A DNA stretch of 20,054 bases from Nitratifractor sp. (GTDB lineage: Bacteria > Campylobacterota > Campylobacteria > Campylobacterales > Sulfurovaceae). The stretch covers positions 1 through 20,054 of the forward strand of contig WFSU01000020.1 of NCBI GenBank assembly GCA_015485845.1, read 5' to 3'. The notes under the pieces are model-generated. The model ran no database searches and was not told where the DNA came from. It saw only the letters and a program-made list of their open reading frames with translations. Shown here in pieces: positions 1 to 6,371 of the stretch; the first letter of the stretch is position 1, and each line of letters starts with the position of its first letter. Made by a program: the position numbers and the translations under genes.

Positions 1-2
1 AC

Positions 3-104
3 GGCAAACCTAAAAAGCTGGCATTGATTGCTGCTATGCGAAAGCTTCTTAGAATTGCGTTTGCTATGGTGAAAAACAAAGAGCCTTATATGGCTCTTGT
101 CTGA
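3..104 (+). CDS. IS110-family transposase, C-terminal fragment (runs off left edge)
   Basis: Thirty-three codons ending in TGA at 102-104. They read as the typical extreme C-terminus of IS110/IS1111 transposases: a GKPKK start, then an AxMRKLLRIAFAMVKNKEP-like stretch and a short hydrophobic end. In this family the conserved tail follows the Tnp_20 (transposase_20) domain with its catalytic serine; the N-terminal RuvC-like DEDD domain would lie outside the window. The rest of the gene is upstream, so I cannot tell whether the element is intact. The bases just downstream should hold the right end of the insertion sequence. The family call rests only on this short tail. Confidence 0.75.
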   Translation, partial: GKPKKLALIAAMRKLLRIAFAMVKNKEPYMALV

Positions 105-164
105 TAGGTTTTTGAGAGGATTAGTAAGGGGGTTTTAAGACGGAATCTACAGCCCGACCAAATG
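105..164 (+). mobile_element. Probable right-end region of the IS110-type element
   Basis: Non-coding bases between the transposase stop and the start of repeat copy 1. IS110-family elements have no long terminal inverted repeats, and in the IS1111 group the bridge RNA is encoded in this right end. The exact terminus is not visible. The boundary at about 164 is set only because sequence from 165 onward matches copy 3 near 11080, so it should be host or repeat DNA. Confidence 0.35.
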
Positions 165-283
165 TGTAGCATATTTTGTGGGATTGAAACCTCAGCCCCT
201 TGACGGTGGCGTACGCCACCCGGGCAGATACGGGATCTGCCCCCTACGGGCAAGGTTATCGTGAGCCGATCCATGAAAAATTT
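165..283 (+). repeat. Dispersed palindromic composite repeat, copy 1
   Basis: This intergenic block matches blocks near 6263 and 11080 in the same orientation. In order it holds a TGTAGCATATTTTGTGGG start shared with copy 3, a degenerate GTGGGATTgaAACCTCAG hairpin, the perfect 16-bp palindrome GGTGGCGTACGCCACC at 205-220, and a hairpin with 8-bp stems GGGCAGAT (222-229) and ATCTGCCC (235-242). A CCCCTACGGG tail leads to CCATGAAAAATTTC, after which heptamers begin. It lies between the IS110 remnant and the 3' end of the GDPD gene. It could be a REP/MITE-type element moved in trans; it encodes no protein. Confidence 0.85.
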
Positions 284-314
284 CTACCCTCTACCCTCTA
301 CCCTCTACCCTCTA
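284..314 (+). repeat. Tandem heptamer array (CTACCCT)4 plus CTA
   Basis: Four exact 7-bp units at 284-311 followed by a partial unit. The array begins directly where repeat copy 1 ends. On the minus strand it reads (TAGAGGG)n and runs into the 3' end of the GDPD gene, supplying its stop codon (298-300) and last codons. It resembles the short tandemly repeated heptamers (STRR) described in cyanobacteria, by analogy only. Confidence 0.9.
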
Positions 315-1128
315 ATTTCCAAAATATTTCCTTGCTCATATCCGAAAACACAACCCGAAATCCTCGCTCAAAACAAGCATCTTGTTCCACAGGACTATTC
401 AGTGTAAACGCTCCGCAAGTGATCCCGGCTTCGGCCAGCTCTGCGACGGGGATGCTGTCGATCAGAGGGGCGTCGACGTGGTAGCCGATGACACCGAGGT
501 CTTTGAGGTAGGTCAGGAGATGTGGGGGATGGGTGTGCTCGACATTGGCGGCGAGACTGAGGGTGGTGTCCAGCTCGCGGAGTCGGGCGAGGTAGCGGTG
601 GTTGAAGGAAGAGATGAGGAAGGGAACATTGCCCTCACGATAAGGCGCCAGCTCTTTCAGCAGATCGATCAATAGAGTGTCTGTATCGGCGCAGGGGGAA
701 TCTTTGATTTCAATATTCACGGGCATGTTGTACCGGGCACAGAGGGAAAGGACTTCGGCAAGTGTCGGGATCGGCTCCGGGGTAATGTTGGCAGGATCAA
801 CGAGCCCGGCAGCGATCGTCCCGAACGGATCAGCCGTGACAAACCAACCAGCAGCATCGATTTTGGAGAGAAAATGGGCATCAAAATCCTGTATACGACA
901 GGGTCGAGGGAGTGGTGTGCGCCGGTCGATGTCTGTCGTACGTTCCATTGTCTCATCGTGCAGCACCATCAGTGTCCCATCGACCGCCGGTTGAATGTCC
1001 AGCTCGATGAAATCAAAATGCCCCACTGCCGCTGCAAAAGCGGAAAGGGTATTCTCCGGATGGAGCGCTCGGAAGCCACGGTGCGCACCCCGAAGGGGCT
1101 CTTTTTTAATTGTTTGATAGAAATGCAT
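298..1128 (-). CDS. Glycerophosphodiester phosphodiesterase (GDPD/GlpQ-UgpQ family)
   Basis: A 276-residue TIM-barrel phosphodiesterase expected to hydrolyse glycerophosphodiesters to glycerol-3-phosphate plus an alcohol. The family motifs are present: HRG at 16-18, PENT at 24-27, metal-binding E42 and D44 (IELDIQ), the acid/base histidine in LHD (H57), E140 and K142 in NIEIK, and a C-terminal FTLN...VVFSDM segment. No signal peptide is evident, so it is probably cytoplasmic like UgpQ and would act on imported substrate. The ATG at 1128 has no good Shine-Dalgarno, but HRG must lie near the N-terminus and no later Met is suitable. The last residues (KLEGRG) and the TAG stop come from the heptamer array, so the original C-terminus has probably been replaced. 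It is divergent from the Pot-like transporter operon. Confidence 0.93.
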   Translation of the reverse strand: MHFYQTIKKEPLRGAHRGFRALHPENTLSAFAAAVGHFDFIELDIQPAVDGTLMVLHDETMERTTDIDRRTPLPRPCRIQDFDAHFLSKIDAAGWFVTADPFGTIAAGLVDPANITPEPIPTLAEVLSLCARYNMPVNIEIKDSPCADTDTLLIDLLKELAPYREGNVPFLISSFNHRYLARLRELDTTLSLAANVEHTHPPHLLTYLKDLGVIGYHVDAPLIDSIPVAELAEAGITCGAFTLNSPVEQDACFERGFRVVFSDMSKEIFWKLEGRG

Positions 1129-1336
1129 GTTACAAGATTAGAGGATTTTTCTTTAATTGTCTCTTAGTTGCAGGATTATTGTAAATTTAAAAGATATTTT
1201 AGTTAGTTCCTATTATACTTAGGGGTGGTTGTTTCCGCTTTGTTACCAAAAGCTTGTACCATTTCATGGTCAACCCAAGAGGAACCTCTGATGACGGTGT
1301 TGTCGGAGGGAACCCAATACTTCAAAAGGACGAACG
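1129..1336. promoter_or_regulatory. Divergent regulatory region between GDPD and the transporter operon
   Basis: An AT-rich gap of about 210 bp serving both directions. For the plus-strand operon, TATTAT/TATACT at 1211-1219 is a possible -10, without a convincing -35. It would give a leader of about 110 nt containing a small GAGGAACCTC inverted repeat. A possible minus-strand -10, TACAAT, lies at 1178-1183. The Shine-Dalgarno AAAAGGA sits before the ATG at 1337. I recognise no riboswitch. Confidence 0.4.
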
Positions 1337-2398
1337 ATGAGAAAGATGATGCTTGTCGGTGTATCGGCACTGACACTTACAACTGGAGTGCTTTCGGCAC
1401 AGGACACTCTGCGGATTATCACGTGGAAGGGCTATACCCCCAAAGCACTGGTGAAGAAATTTGAGGCGGAGACAGGGATCAAACTCAAGATCACTTACTC
1501 CAACAACGAAGAGATGATCGCCAAACTCCGTGCAACGCGTGGAGGCGGGTTTGACCTTGCTCAGCCCAGCCAGGATCGCATCAGCTTCGTACAGAAGAAA
1601 TTCCCGATCTATCTGCCCATGGACTACTCCAAGATCAACACCAAGCAGATCATCCCCTCGATGCTCGCAGCGGTCAAGAAAAACTCCGGCGTCGATGGCA
1701 AAGGCTATGCGGTACCGTTCTGCTACGGAACAACCGGACTGATCATCAACAAAAAAGCGGCTCCTGAGGCAGGTGACTGGTCGGATCTGTGGAATCCCAA
1801 GTATGCCGGTAAGATCTCCTACCGTCTCAAGCGACCTCTCCTGATCGGAGCGGCGTTTGGCATGGGCAAAGATCCTTTCGCACTTTACGGGGATAAAAAA
1901 GCCTACGCAGCCCTCATCGAAGAGGTGACACAGAAGCTCATCGCAACCAAGAAAATGGTCAAGAACTACTGGACCAGTGCCGACACCCAGAAAGCCAACA
2001 TGACCAGCGGCGATGTCGTCGTCGAGTCCGGCTGGGACGGTATCGGATGGCAGCTGCATAAGAGCAATCCTGACATCGACTTTGTCGCACCCAAGAGTGG
2101 AGCACTCGGTTGGATCGATACCTATGCAATCCCGGCCAAGTCCAAGAACATCGAGGGCGCATATAAGTTCATCAACTTTATGCTCAAGCCAGAAAACGCG
2201 GCTTTCTTCACCAACAAAGAGGGGTACGGTACGGCCTCAAATGGTGCTGAGAAATTCCTCAAGGCGGAAATCAAAGACAACTTTGCCCGCTCCTTTACCA
2301 AAGCGGACATCGACAACATCAAATGGCACCCGCCCGTTCCGGCTGGGTTTGAGTCCATCGAATCCAAAGCACTCGAGCGCATCAAAGCTGCCAAGTAA
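1337..2398 (+). CDS. Periplasmic substrate-binding protein, PotD-like
   Basis: A 353-residue extracellular solute-binding protein (SBP family 1/8, spermidine/putrescine type) with an N-terminal signal peptide (MRKMMLVGVSALTLTTGVLSA, cleavage near A21). Shared with E. coli PotD: W30 and Y33 in ITWKGY, AETGIK at 44-49, WSDLW.P.Y.GK at 148-159, SGWDG near 231-235, GWIDTYAIP with W259 and D261, and a similar length. By eye alignment, PotD D168 and E171, which bind amine groups, correspond to K165 and L168 inside a basic R163-L-K-R166 patch. A classical polyamine ligand is therefore doubtful. As first gene of an operon ending with a GpdQ-like diesterase and divergent from GDPD, it may bind a glycerophosphodiester (inference). 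Shine-Dalgarno AAAGGACG precedes the ATG. Aminoethylphosphonate and other amines are alternatives. Confidence 0.88.
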   Translation: MRKMMLVGVSALTLTTGVLSAQDTLRIITWKGYTPKALVKKFEAETGIKLKITYSNNEEMIAKLRATRGGGFDLAQPSQDRISFVQKKFPIYLPMDYSKINTKQIIPSMLAAVKKNSGVDGKGYAVPFCYGTTGLIINKKAAPEAGDWSDLWNPKYAGKISYRLKRPLLIGAAFGMGKDPFALYGDKKAYAALIEEVTQKLIATKKMVKNYWTSADTQKANMTSGDVVVESGWDGIGWQLHKSNPDIDFVAPKSGALGWIDTYAIPAKSKNIEGAYKFINFMLKPENAAFFTNKEGYGTASNGAEKFLKAEIKDNFARSFTKADIDNIKWHPPVPAGFESIESKALERIKAAK

Positions 2399-2408
2399 CA
2401 TTAACTCG

Positions 2409-2436
2409 CTTACACCGGAAGAGTTTCCGGTGTAAG
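2409..2436 (+). other. Intercistronic hairpin between binding-protein and ATPase genes
   Basis: A perfect 12-bp stem (CTTACACCGGAA at 2409-2420, TTCCGGTGTAAG at 2425-2436) with a 4-nt loop, starting 10 bp after the binding-protein stop. It is followed by GGGGTG rather than a U-run, so it does not look like a full terminator. In ABC operons such hairpins often protect the upstream mRNA and leave the binding protein in excess over the membrane subunits. That role is inferred from position and structure. Confidence 0.75.
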
Positions 2437-2494
2437 GGGTGTAGGTGAGGGCTCTTGGGAGCTCTGATTTATACTCAAAAAAAAGGGGCTGACA

Positions 2495-3550
2495 ATGGGT
2501 ACGATATTGGAAATGAAAGATCTCTCGAAACACTTCGGGGATTTTGTCGCGGTGGATCGGGTAAACCTCACGGTCGAAGAGGGGGAGTTTGTCTCAGTAC
2601 TCGGCCCATCGGGGTGCGGCAAGACAACATTGCTGCGTATCATTGCGGGCTTTCTTGAGGAGAGTGTCGGGGATGTCACTATCCAGGGGGAGTCCATGAA
2701 AGGGATTTCTCCGGAGAATCGTCCGGTCAATATCGTTTTCCAATCCCTGGCACTGTTCCCCATGATGGATGTGTACGAAAACGTCGCCTTTGGGCTCAAG
2801 CGCAAAAAATTGGACAAAGCCGAGATCAAAGAACTCGTTCTTGATATGTTGCAACGCGTGGGACTTCAAGGGTATGAAAAAAAGAAGATCAGTGAACTCT
2901 CCGGAGGGCAGAAGCAGCGGGTCGCCATCGCCAGAAGTCTGGTGATGAAGCCGTCTATTCTGTTGCTTGATGAGCCCCTCAGCGCTCTCGACCGCAAGCT
3001 TCGAGAGCACATGAAAGTCGAGCTCAAGGAACTGCAAAAAGAGATCGGCACCACCTTCATCTACATCACCCACGACCAATCGGAAGCATTGGTGATGAGT
3101 GACCGGGTTGCAGTCATGAACAAAGGGTTCCTCGAACAGCTCGATACGCCGCATAACCTCTACAACCACCCCAAGACGGCGTTTGTCGCCGGGTTCGTCG
3201 GTGAAAACAACCGCTTCGCCCTTTCGGGAAAAGAGGGGGATACGATCACGACCGAGGCGGGATGGCAGCTGACCAAGCCCGGACTCGATTTTGAGCCGAA
3301 TGTGATGTTCATCCGCCCGGAGGCATTTATCCTCGCTCCCGATGAGGCGATGGAAGGGATCGTCCGTTTTGATGCACGGATCAAGACCATCCTCTTCGAT
3401 GGGGCCAATACCAAGATGTCGGTGGTGCTTGAGCAGGGGGATGACATTCTCATCTCCCTGCCCCAAAATGCGAAATTTGCCGGATTGAAGGAGGGAGATA
3501 CCATCTCGATCGGTGTCGCCTATGACAACATCAAATGTTACAAGGGATAA
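2495..3550 (+). CDS. ABC transporter ATP-binding protein, PotA-like
   Basis: A 351-residue ATPase that would power the importer at the inner face of the membrane. Walker A GPSGCGKTT is at 37-45, the Q-loop Gln at about 83 (VFQSLALFP), the LSGGQ signature at 135-139, Walker B ILLLDE at 155-160, and the H-loop ITHD with H193. A C-terminal TOBE/OB regulatory region of about 110 residues is typical of PotA, UgpC and MalK. All catalytic elements are intact. UgpC, the G3P/glycerophosphocholine importer ATPase, belongs to the same broad group, so the ATPase alone does not define the substrate. It begins after a 96-bp gap containing the hairpin and precedes the first permease gene by 3 bp. Start ATG at 2495 follows an AAAAGGGG stretch. 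Confidence 0.92.
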   Translation: MGTILEMKDLSKHFGDFVAVDRVNLTVEEGEFVSVLGPSGCGKTTLLRIIAGFLEESVGDVTIQGESMKGISPENRPVNIVFQSLALFPMMDVYENVAFGLKRKKLDKAEIKELVLDMLQRVGLQGYEKKKISELSGGQKQRVAIARSLVMKPSILLLDEPLSALDRKLREHMKVELKELQKEIGTTFIYITHDQSEALVMSDRVAVMNKGFLEQLDTPHNLYNHPKTAFVAGFVGENNRFALSGKEGDTITTEAGWQLTKPGLDFEPNVMFIRPEAFILAPDEAMEGIVRFDARIKTILFDGANTKMSVVLEQGDDILISLPQNAKFAGLKEGDTISIGVAYDNIKCYKG

Positions 3551-3553
3551 GTC

Positions 3554-4408
3554 ATGGAAGGGAATAAAAAAGCGTTTTACTTTCTACTCACCCCGGTATT
3601 GATCTGGTTGGTGCTGCTGATCATTATCCCCCATATTGACCTCTTCGTCAGCTCGTTCAAGGCGGAAAATGATGCGGGGACACTGGTCTGGTCTTTGGAA
3701 AACTATATTGAATTTTTCCGCGACTCGATCTACTGGCGTACGTTTCTCAACACTGCCATGTATGCGATTGGGGTAACCCTTTTGGCGTTTGTGGTGACGT
3801 TCCCGATCGCCTTTTATCTTACCAAAGTAGTCTCCAAAAAATACGCCAGTTTTCTGACGCTTCTCCTGCTCATCCCCCTGTGGATCGGTGAGCTGGTCAC
3901 GATCTACGGCTGGGTGATTATCCTCGGCGATCACGGTGTCATCAACGAATCTCTCAAATGGCTGGGGATCATCGATACACCGATCAAACTGCTCTACACT
4001 GATCTGAGTATGACCATCGGTCTGCTCTACATGTCGATGCTCTTCATGATCATCCCGGTGATGACGACGCTGGAGAGTCTTGACGATTCGCTCATCGAAG
4101 CCGCCAGCGACCTCGGGGCGTCCAAGTGGACGATTATCCGCCGCATCGTCATTCCCCATTCGATGCCCGGCATCATCAATGGTGCGATCATCGTTTTTAT
4201 GCTTGTCATCGGGGATTACGTCGCGCCCAACATCCTCGGGGGCAAGAGTTCCCTCTGGTTTACCGAACAGATTTATAACCAATTCCTCTCGACGTTTAAC
4301 TGGAACGAGGGGGCGGCGTTTGGTTTTCTTCTGCTGATGCTCTCATCGGCCGTCATCTGGCTGGCGCTCAAACTCTCCGGCCAAAAACTTGATAAGGTAG
4401 GGCAATAA
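3554..4408 (+). CDS. ABC transporter permease, PotB-like
   Basis: A 284-residue inner-membrane protein with six predicted hydrophobic segments (roughly 8-28, 66-88, 100-122, 155-172, 208-228, 256-275). The cytoplasmic EAA coupling loop of binding-protein-dependent permeases is at 182-201 (EAASDLGASKW...IVIP). A PHIDLFVSSF N-terminus, the WIGELVTIYGW segment and VIGDYVAPNILGG all match the PotB/PotH subfamily. It would form the heterodimeric channel with the next gene. It starts 3 bp after the ATPase stop, and the next gene starts 2 bp after its own stop, so co-translation is likely. The substrate is inferred only from neighbours. Confidence 0.92.
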   Translation: MEGNKKAFYFLLTPVLIWLVLLIIIPHIDLFVSSFKAENDAGTLVWSLENYIEFFRDSIYWRTFLNTAMYAIGVTLLAFVVTFPIAFYLTKVVSKKYASFLTLLLLIPLWIGELVTIYGWVIILGDHGVINESLKWLGIIDTPIKLLYTDLSMTIGLLYMSMLFMIIPVMTTLESLDDSLIEAASDLGASKWTIIRRIVIPHSMPGIINGAIIVFMLVIGDYVAPNILGGKSSLWFTEQIYNQFLSTFNWNEGAAFGFLLLMLSSAVIWLALKLSGQKLDKVGQ

Positions 4409-4410
4409 TC

Positions 4411-5265
4411 ATGATACGTTCACTTCCAAGCTCCCCTCTGTACAAAGGGGGGTATACCCTGTATGTAGCACTCTTTTTCCTCTTTCTGGTTTTGCCGCTG
4501 GTTGCCATCTCGGTGTTGGCATTCAACGATTCCAACTTCATCGCCCTTCCGTGGAAAGGCTTTTCACTGGACTGGTTCTTCGCCAACACGGATGATCGTC
4601 TGGGATTGTTCCACGATGAAGATCTCCTGATCAGTATCTGGGTGAGTATTTTGACGGCGACAGCGATGGCGATCCTCTCGACGATCGTCGGGACGATTGC
4701 CGCCCTGCTGTTCGAACAGGAAAAGTTCCGTTTCAAGGGCTTGCTCTACTTCTTCGCGATTGCACCACTGGTTATTCCCGGAGTGATTCTGGGGATTTCG
4801 ATTCTCCTGAGCTCCACGTATGTGGGCAATCTCCTTGAGACAAAATACGGGATCGATGCAGCCGTATTCAGCCCCGGCTTCTGGCTGGTTGTTTTCGGTC
4901 AGTTCTCCTTCGGGGCGACGTATGCAATGCTGCTGGTGGGTGCCCGCCTCAAAAAGTTTGATCCTACTCTCGAGGAGGCGGCTCTGAGTCTCAAAGCCAC
5001 CCGACTCGAGTCGATCCGCTACATCACGATCCCTTTCCTCAAACCGGCGATCATCGGGGCGTTTGCGGTGACATTCCTCATGAGCTTCTCCAACTTCAAC
5101 ACCACGATATTTCTCATCGGTTCGGATCAGACGTTGCCGGTAGAGCTCTTTTCTCGGATCAAATTCAGCTCGACACCGGTCTTGAATGCTGTCTCCTTCA
5201 TGATCGTGTTGTTTATCACGATTGCTGCGGTTGCCAATCTGTTCCTCAGTCGAAATAAAAAATAG
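4411..5265 (+). CDS. ABC transporter permease, PotC-like
   Basis: A 284-residue second permease with six membrane segments. The EAA loop is at 188-210 (EEAALSLKATRLESIRYITIP), and FND-SNF plus SFSNFNTTIFL resemble PotC/PotI. The N-terminus carries an unusual tail (about residues 5-14, PSSPLYKGG-like) encoded by an imperfect palindrome at 4431-4452. The membrane segment begins right after it. An upstream AAGGTAGGG sits before the ATG at 4411, which follows the PotB-like stop by 2 bp, so this start is well supported and the palindrome appears truly translated. The GpdQ-like gene starts 5 bp after its stop. Confidence 0.9.
   Translation: MIRSLPSSPLYKGGYTLYVALFFLFLVLPLVAISVLAFNDSNFIALPWKGFSLDWFFANTDDRLGLFHDEDLLISIWVSILTATAMAILSTIVGTIAALLFEQEKFRFKGLLYFFAIAPLVIPGVILGISILLSSTYVGNLLETKYGIDAAVFSPGFWLVVFGQFSFGATYAMLLVGARLKKFDPTLEEAALSLKATRLESIRYITIPFLKPAIIGAFAVTFLMSFSNFNTTIFLIGSDQTLPVELFSRIKFSSTPVLNAVSFMIVLFITIAAVANLFLSRNKK
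4431..4452 (+). repeat. REP-like palindrome inside the PotC-like coding sequence
   Basis: Core CCCCTCTGTACAAAGGGG at 4433-4450 is an 18-bp palindrome with one mismatch, extended to 22 bp with a G-T wobble. Similar CCCCTYTGTA-AAAGGGG palindromes are common intergenic repeats in diverse bacteria (recalled, not searched). Here it is in frame and encodes about residues 7-14, S-P-L-Y-K-G-G. Confidence 0.7.
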
Positions 5266-5270
5266 AGCCA

Positions 5271-6059
5271 ATGAAATTTATCCATCTCTCGGACACCCAC
5301 CTTTTGGGTGCCCCCTCCGAAAAACTCTACGGACTCAAACCGGCTAAACGGCTCAAAAAAGCGTTCAAAAATATCCAGGCACACCATGCCAACGCCGACT
5401 TCATCGCGATCACGGGTGATCTGAGCAATAATGCGGAGTCCCAAGCATATGCTCAATTGAAAAAGTACATCGACGGTCTCGACATCCCGGTCTTTCTCCT
5501 CGTCGGCAACCACGACCATCGCAAGCGACTCTGGAAATATTTCCCTGAGTTCCGGGACGGGGATTTCGTCCAGTATGTTCGGGAGTTTGACGATCGGGTA
5601 TTTCTCTTCCTTGATACACTGGTCGAGGGGGAGGAATACGGCGAGCTGTGCGATACCCGCATGGCGTGGCTCGAAAAGCAACTGAAGCAGTATGCGGATC
5701 GCAAAGTTTACCTCTTGATGCACCATCACCCCATTCATTCGGGCTTGCAACGGATGGATACGGTGGGGAATTTTCGCAGTGCCAAAGCCTTCTGGAAGCT
5801 CCTTTCCCGGTACGACTCGGTGCAACATATCTTTTTTGGCCATGTTCACCGTCCCATGCAGGCGATCCACCGCTCCATCTCCCTCAGTTCCACCCGAAGC
5901 ACCACCTTCCAGGTCGCCTACCGTCCCGATGAACAGACCGAACACCTCACCAATACCGTCCAACCTGCCTACAGTGTTGTCAATTTTGATGGTGAGAATA
6001 CGGTTATCCATTTGTGTGAATATCTTGGGGAGTATGGGGTGTCGCGGGTGGAGGGGTAA
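5271..6059 (+). CDS. Class III metallophosphodiesterase, GpdQ/CpdA type; likely glycerophosphodiesterase
   Basis: A 262-residue binuclear metallophosphoesterase. Expected metal ligands are all present: D8 and H10 (SDTH), D50 (TGDL), N80 (GNHDH), H151 (MHHHP), H191 and H193 (GHVHRP). Several stretches resemble Enterobacter aerogenes GpdQ specifically: SDTH...EKLYG, the LxRMDTVGN segment after MHHHP (GpdQ has a QMDPI segment there), and TTFQVAY (GpdQ TVHQVPY). Its length is close to GpdQ's 274. GpdQ cleaves glycerophosphoethanolamine and related diesters; the cAMP phosphodiesterase CpdA is the main alternative. It is the last gene of the transporter operon, 5 bp after the permease stop. No signal peptide is seen, so hydrolysis would be cytoplasmic. 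The stop codon is immediately followed by a heptamer array. Confidence 0.88.
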   Translation: MKFIHLSDTHLLGAPSEKLYGLKPAKRLKKAFKNIQAHHANADFIAITGDLSNNAESQAYAQLKKYIDGLDIPVFLLVGNHDHRKRLWKYFPEFRDGDFVQYVREFDDRVFLFLDTLVEGEEYGELCDTRMAWLEKQLKQYADRKVYLLMHHHPIHSGLQRMDTVGNFRSAKAFWKLLSRYDSVQHIFFGHVHRPMQAIHRSISLSSTRSTTFQVAYRPDEQTEHLTNTVQPAYSVVNFDGENTVIHLCEYLGEYGVSRVEG

Positions 6060-6089
6060 GTGAATGGTGAATAGTGAAGAGTGAATAGT
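6060..6089 (+). repeat. Tandem heptamer array (GTGAATR)4
   Basis: Four 7-bp units, GTGAATG, GTGAATA, GTGAAGA and GTGAATA (6060-6087) plus GT, starting on the base after the TAA of the GpdQ-like gene. Read on the minus strand the units end in CAC, as do the TTCCCAC units on the other side of the hairpin cluster. The whole cluster is thus bracketed by inverted-orientation heptamers. Confidence 0.85.
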
Positions 6090-6097
6090 TTTGGTAT

Positions 6098-6332
6098 GTG
6101 TTGCGGGGCAACACTTTTATCAGGGAAAGGGGCTGGGACTTCAGTCCCACAAACATCGCTTGCGATGTATCTTGCGGTATTTTCGGAATTGGAGTTGTGA
6201 ATGTGTAATAGCATACTGTGTATGTATGTGTTGCTTATTGGGGACGCGACTTGAGTCGCGTTTGGTGGGACTAAAGTCCCAGCTCCTTGATGGTGGCGTG
6301 CGCCACTCCGGGCAGACACATGGGTCTTGCCC
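6098..6332. repeat. Cluster of seven hairpins including an inverted REP pair (REPIN-like)
   Basis: The gene-free stretch 6060-6461 holds consecutive short inverted repeats. They are GTGTTGC/GCAACAC (6098-6114), GGGACT/AGTCCC (6135-6148), ACATCGC/GCGATGT (6153-6168), ACGCGACT/AGTCGCGT (6244-6261), GGGACT/AGTCCC (6267-6280), GTGGCG/CGCCAC (6293-6306), and GGGCAGAC with a bulged GTCttGCCC (6310-6332). The two GGGACT hairpins sit in inverted orientation: GGCTGGGACTTCAGTCCCAC on the left and GTGGGACTAAAGTCCCAGC on the right, about 115 bp apart. That is the layout of REP doublets (REPIN/BIME) mobilised by RAYT transposases. No RAYT gene is in the window. Confidence 0.8.
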
Positions 6333-6371
6333 CTACGGGTAAGGCTGCTGTAAGCCACTCCATGTAAAATC
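6263..6371 (+). repeat. Dispersed palindromic composite repeat, copy 2
   Basis: Collinear with copy 1: GTGGGACTaaAGTCCCAG, then CTCCTTGATGGTGGCG, the GTGGCGtgCGCCAC hairpin, a GGGCAGAC...GTCttGCCC hairpin, CCCCTACGGG, and CTCCATGTAAAATC, at which point heptamers start. The right REP of the REPIN-like pair is its first hairpin. It lies between the stop of the GpdQ-like gene and the promoter of the MBL-fold gene. Confidence 0.85.

Noticed and set aside
1088..1108. CCCC-GAA-GGGG hairpin followed by CTCTTTTTT on the plus strand, like a terminator
   Set aside because: It lies inside the 5' end of the GDPD gene, on its antisense strand; the stem is only 4 bp and no plus-strand gene ends there.
1225..1336. 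Possible riboswitch in the transporter leader
   Set aside because: About 110 nt of leader with one small inverted repeat; no recognised aptamer core.
1225..1464. Small frame upstream of and overlapping the binding-protein gene
   Set aside because: Runs into the signal peptide region in another frame with no family features; the AAAGGA-ATG start at 1337 explains the region.
5271..6059. CpdA (cAMP phosphodiesterase) as the primary call for the metallophosphodiesterase
   Set aside because: The EKLYG, RMDTVGN and TTFQVAY segments and the diesterase/transporter context fit GpdQ better, though activity on cyclic nucleotides remains possible.
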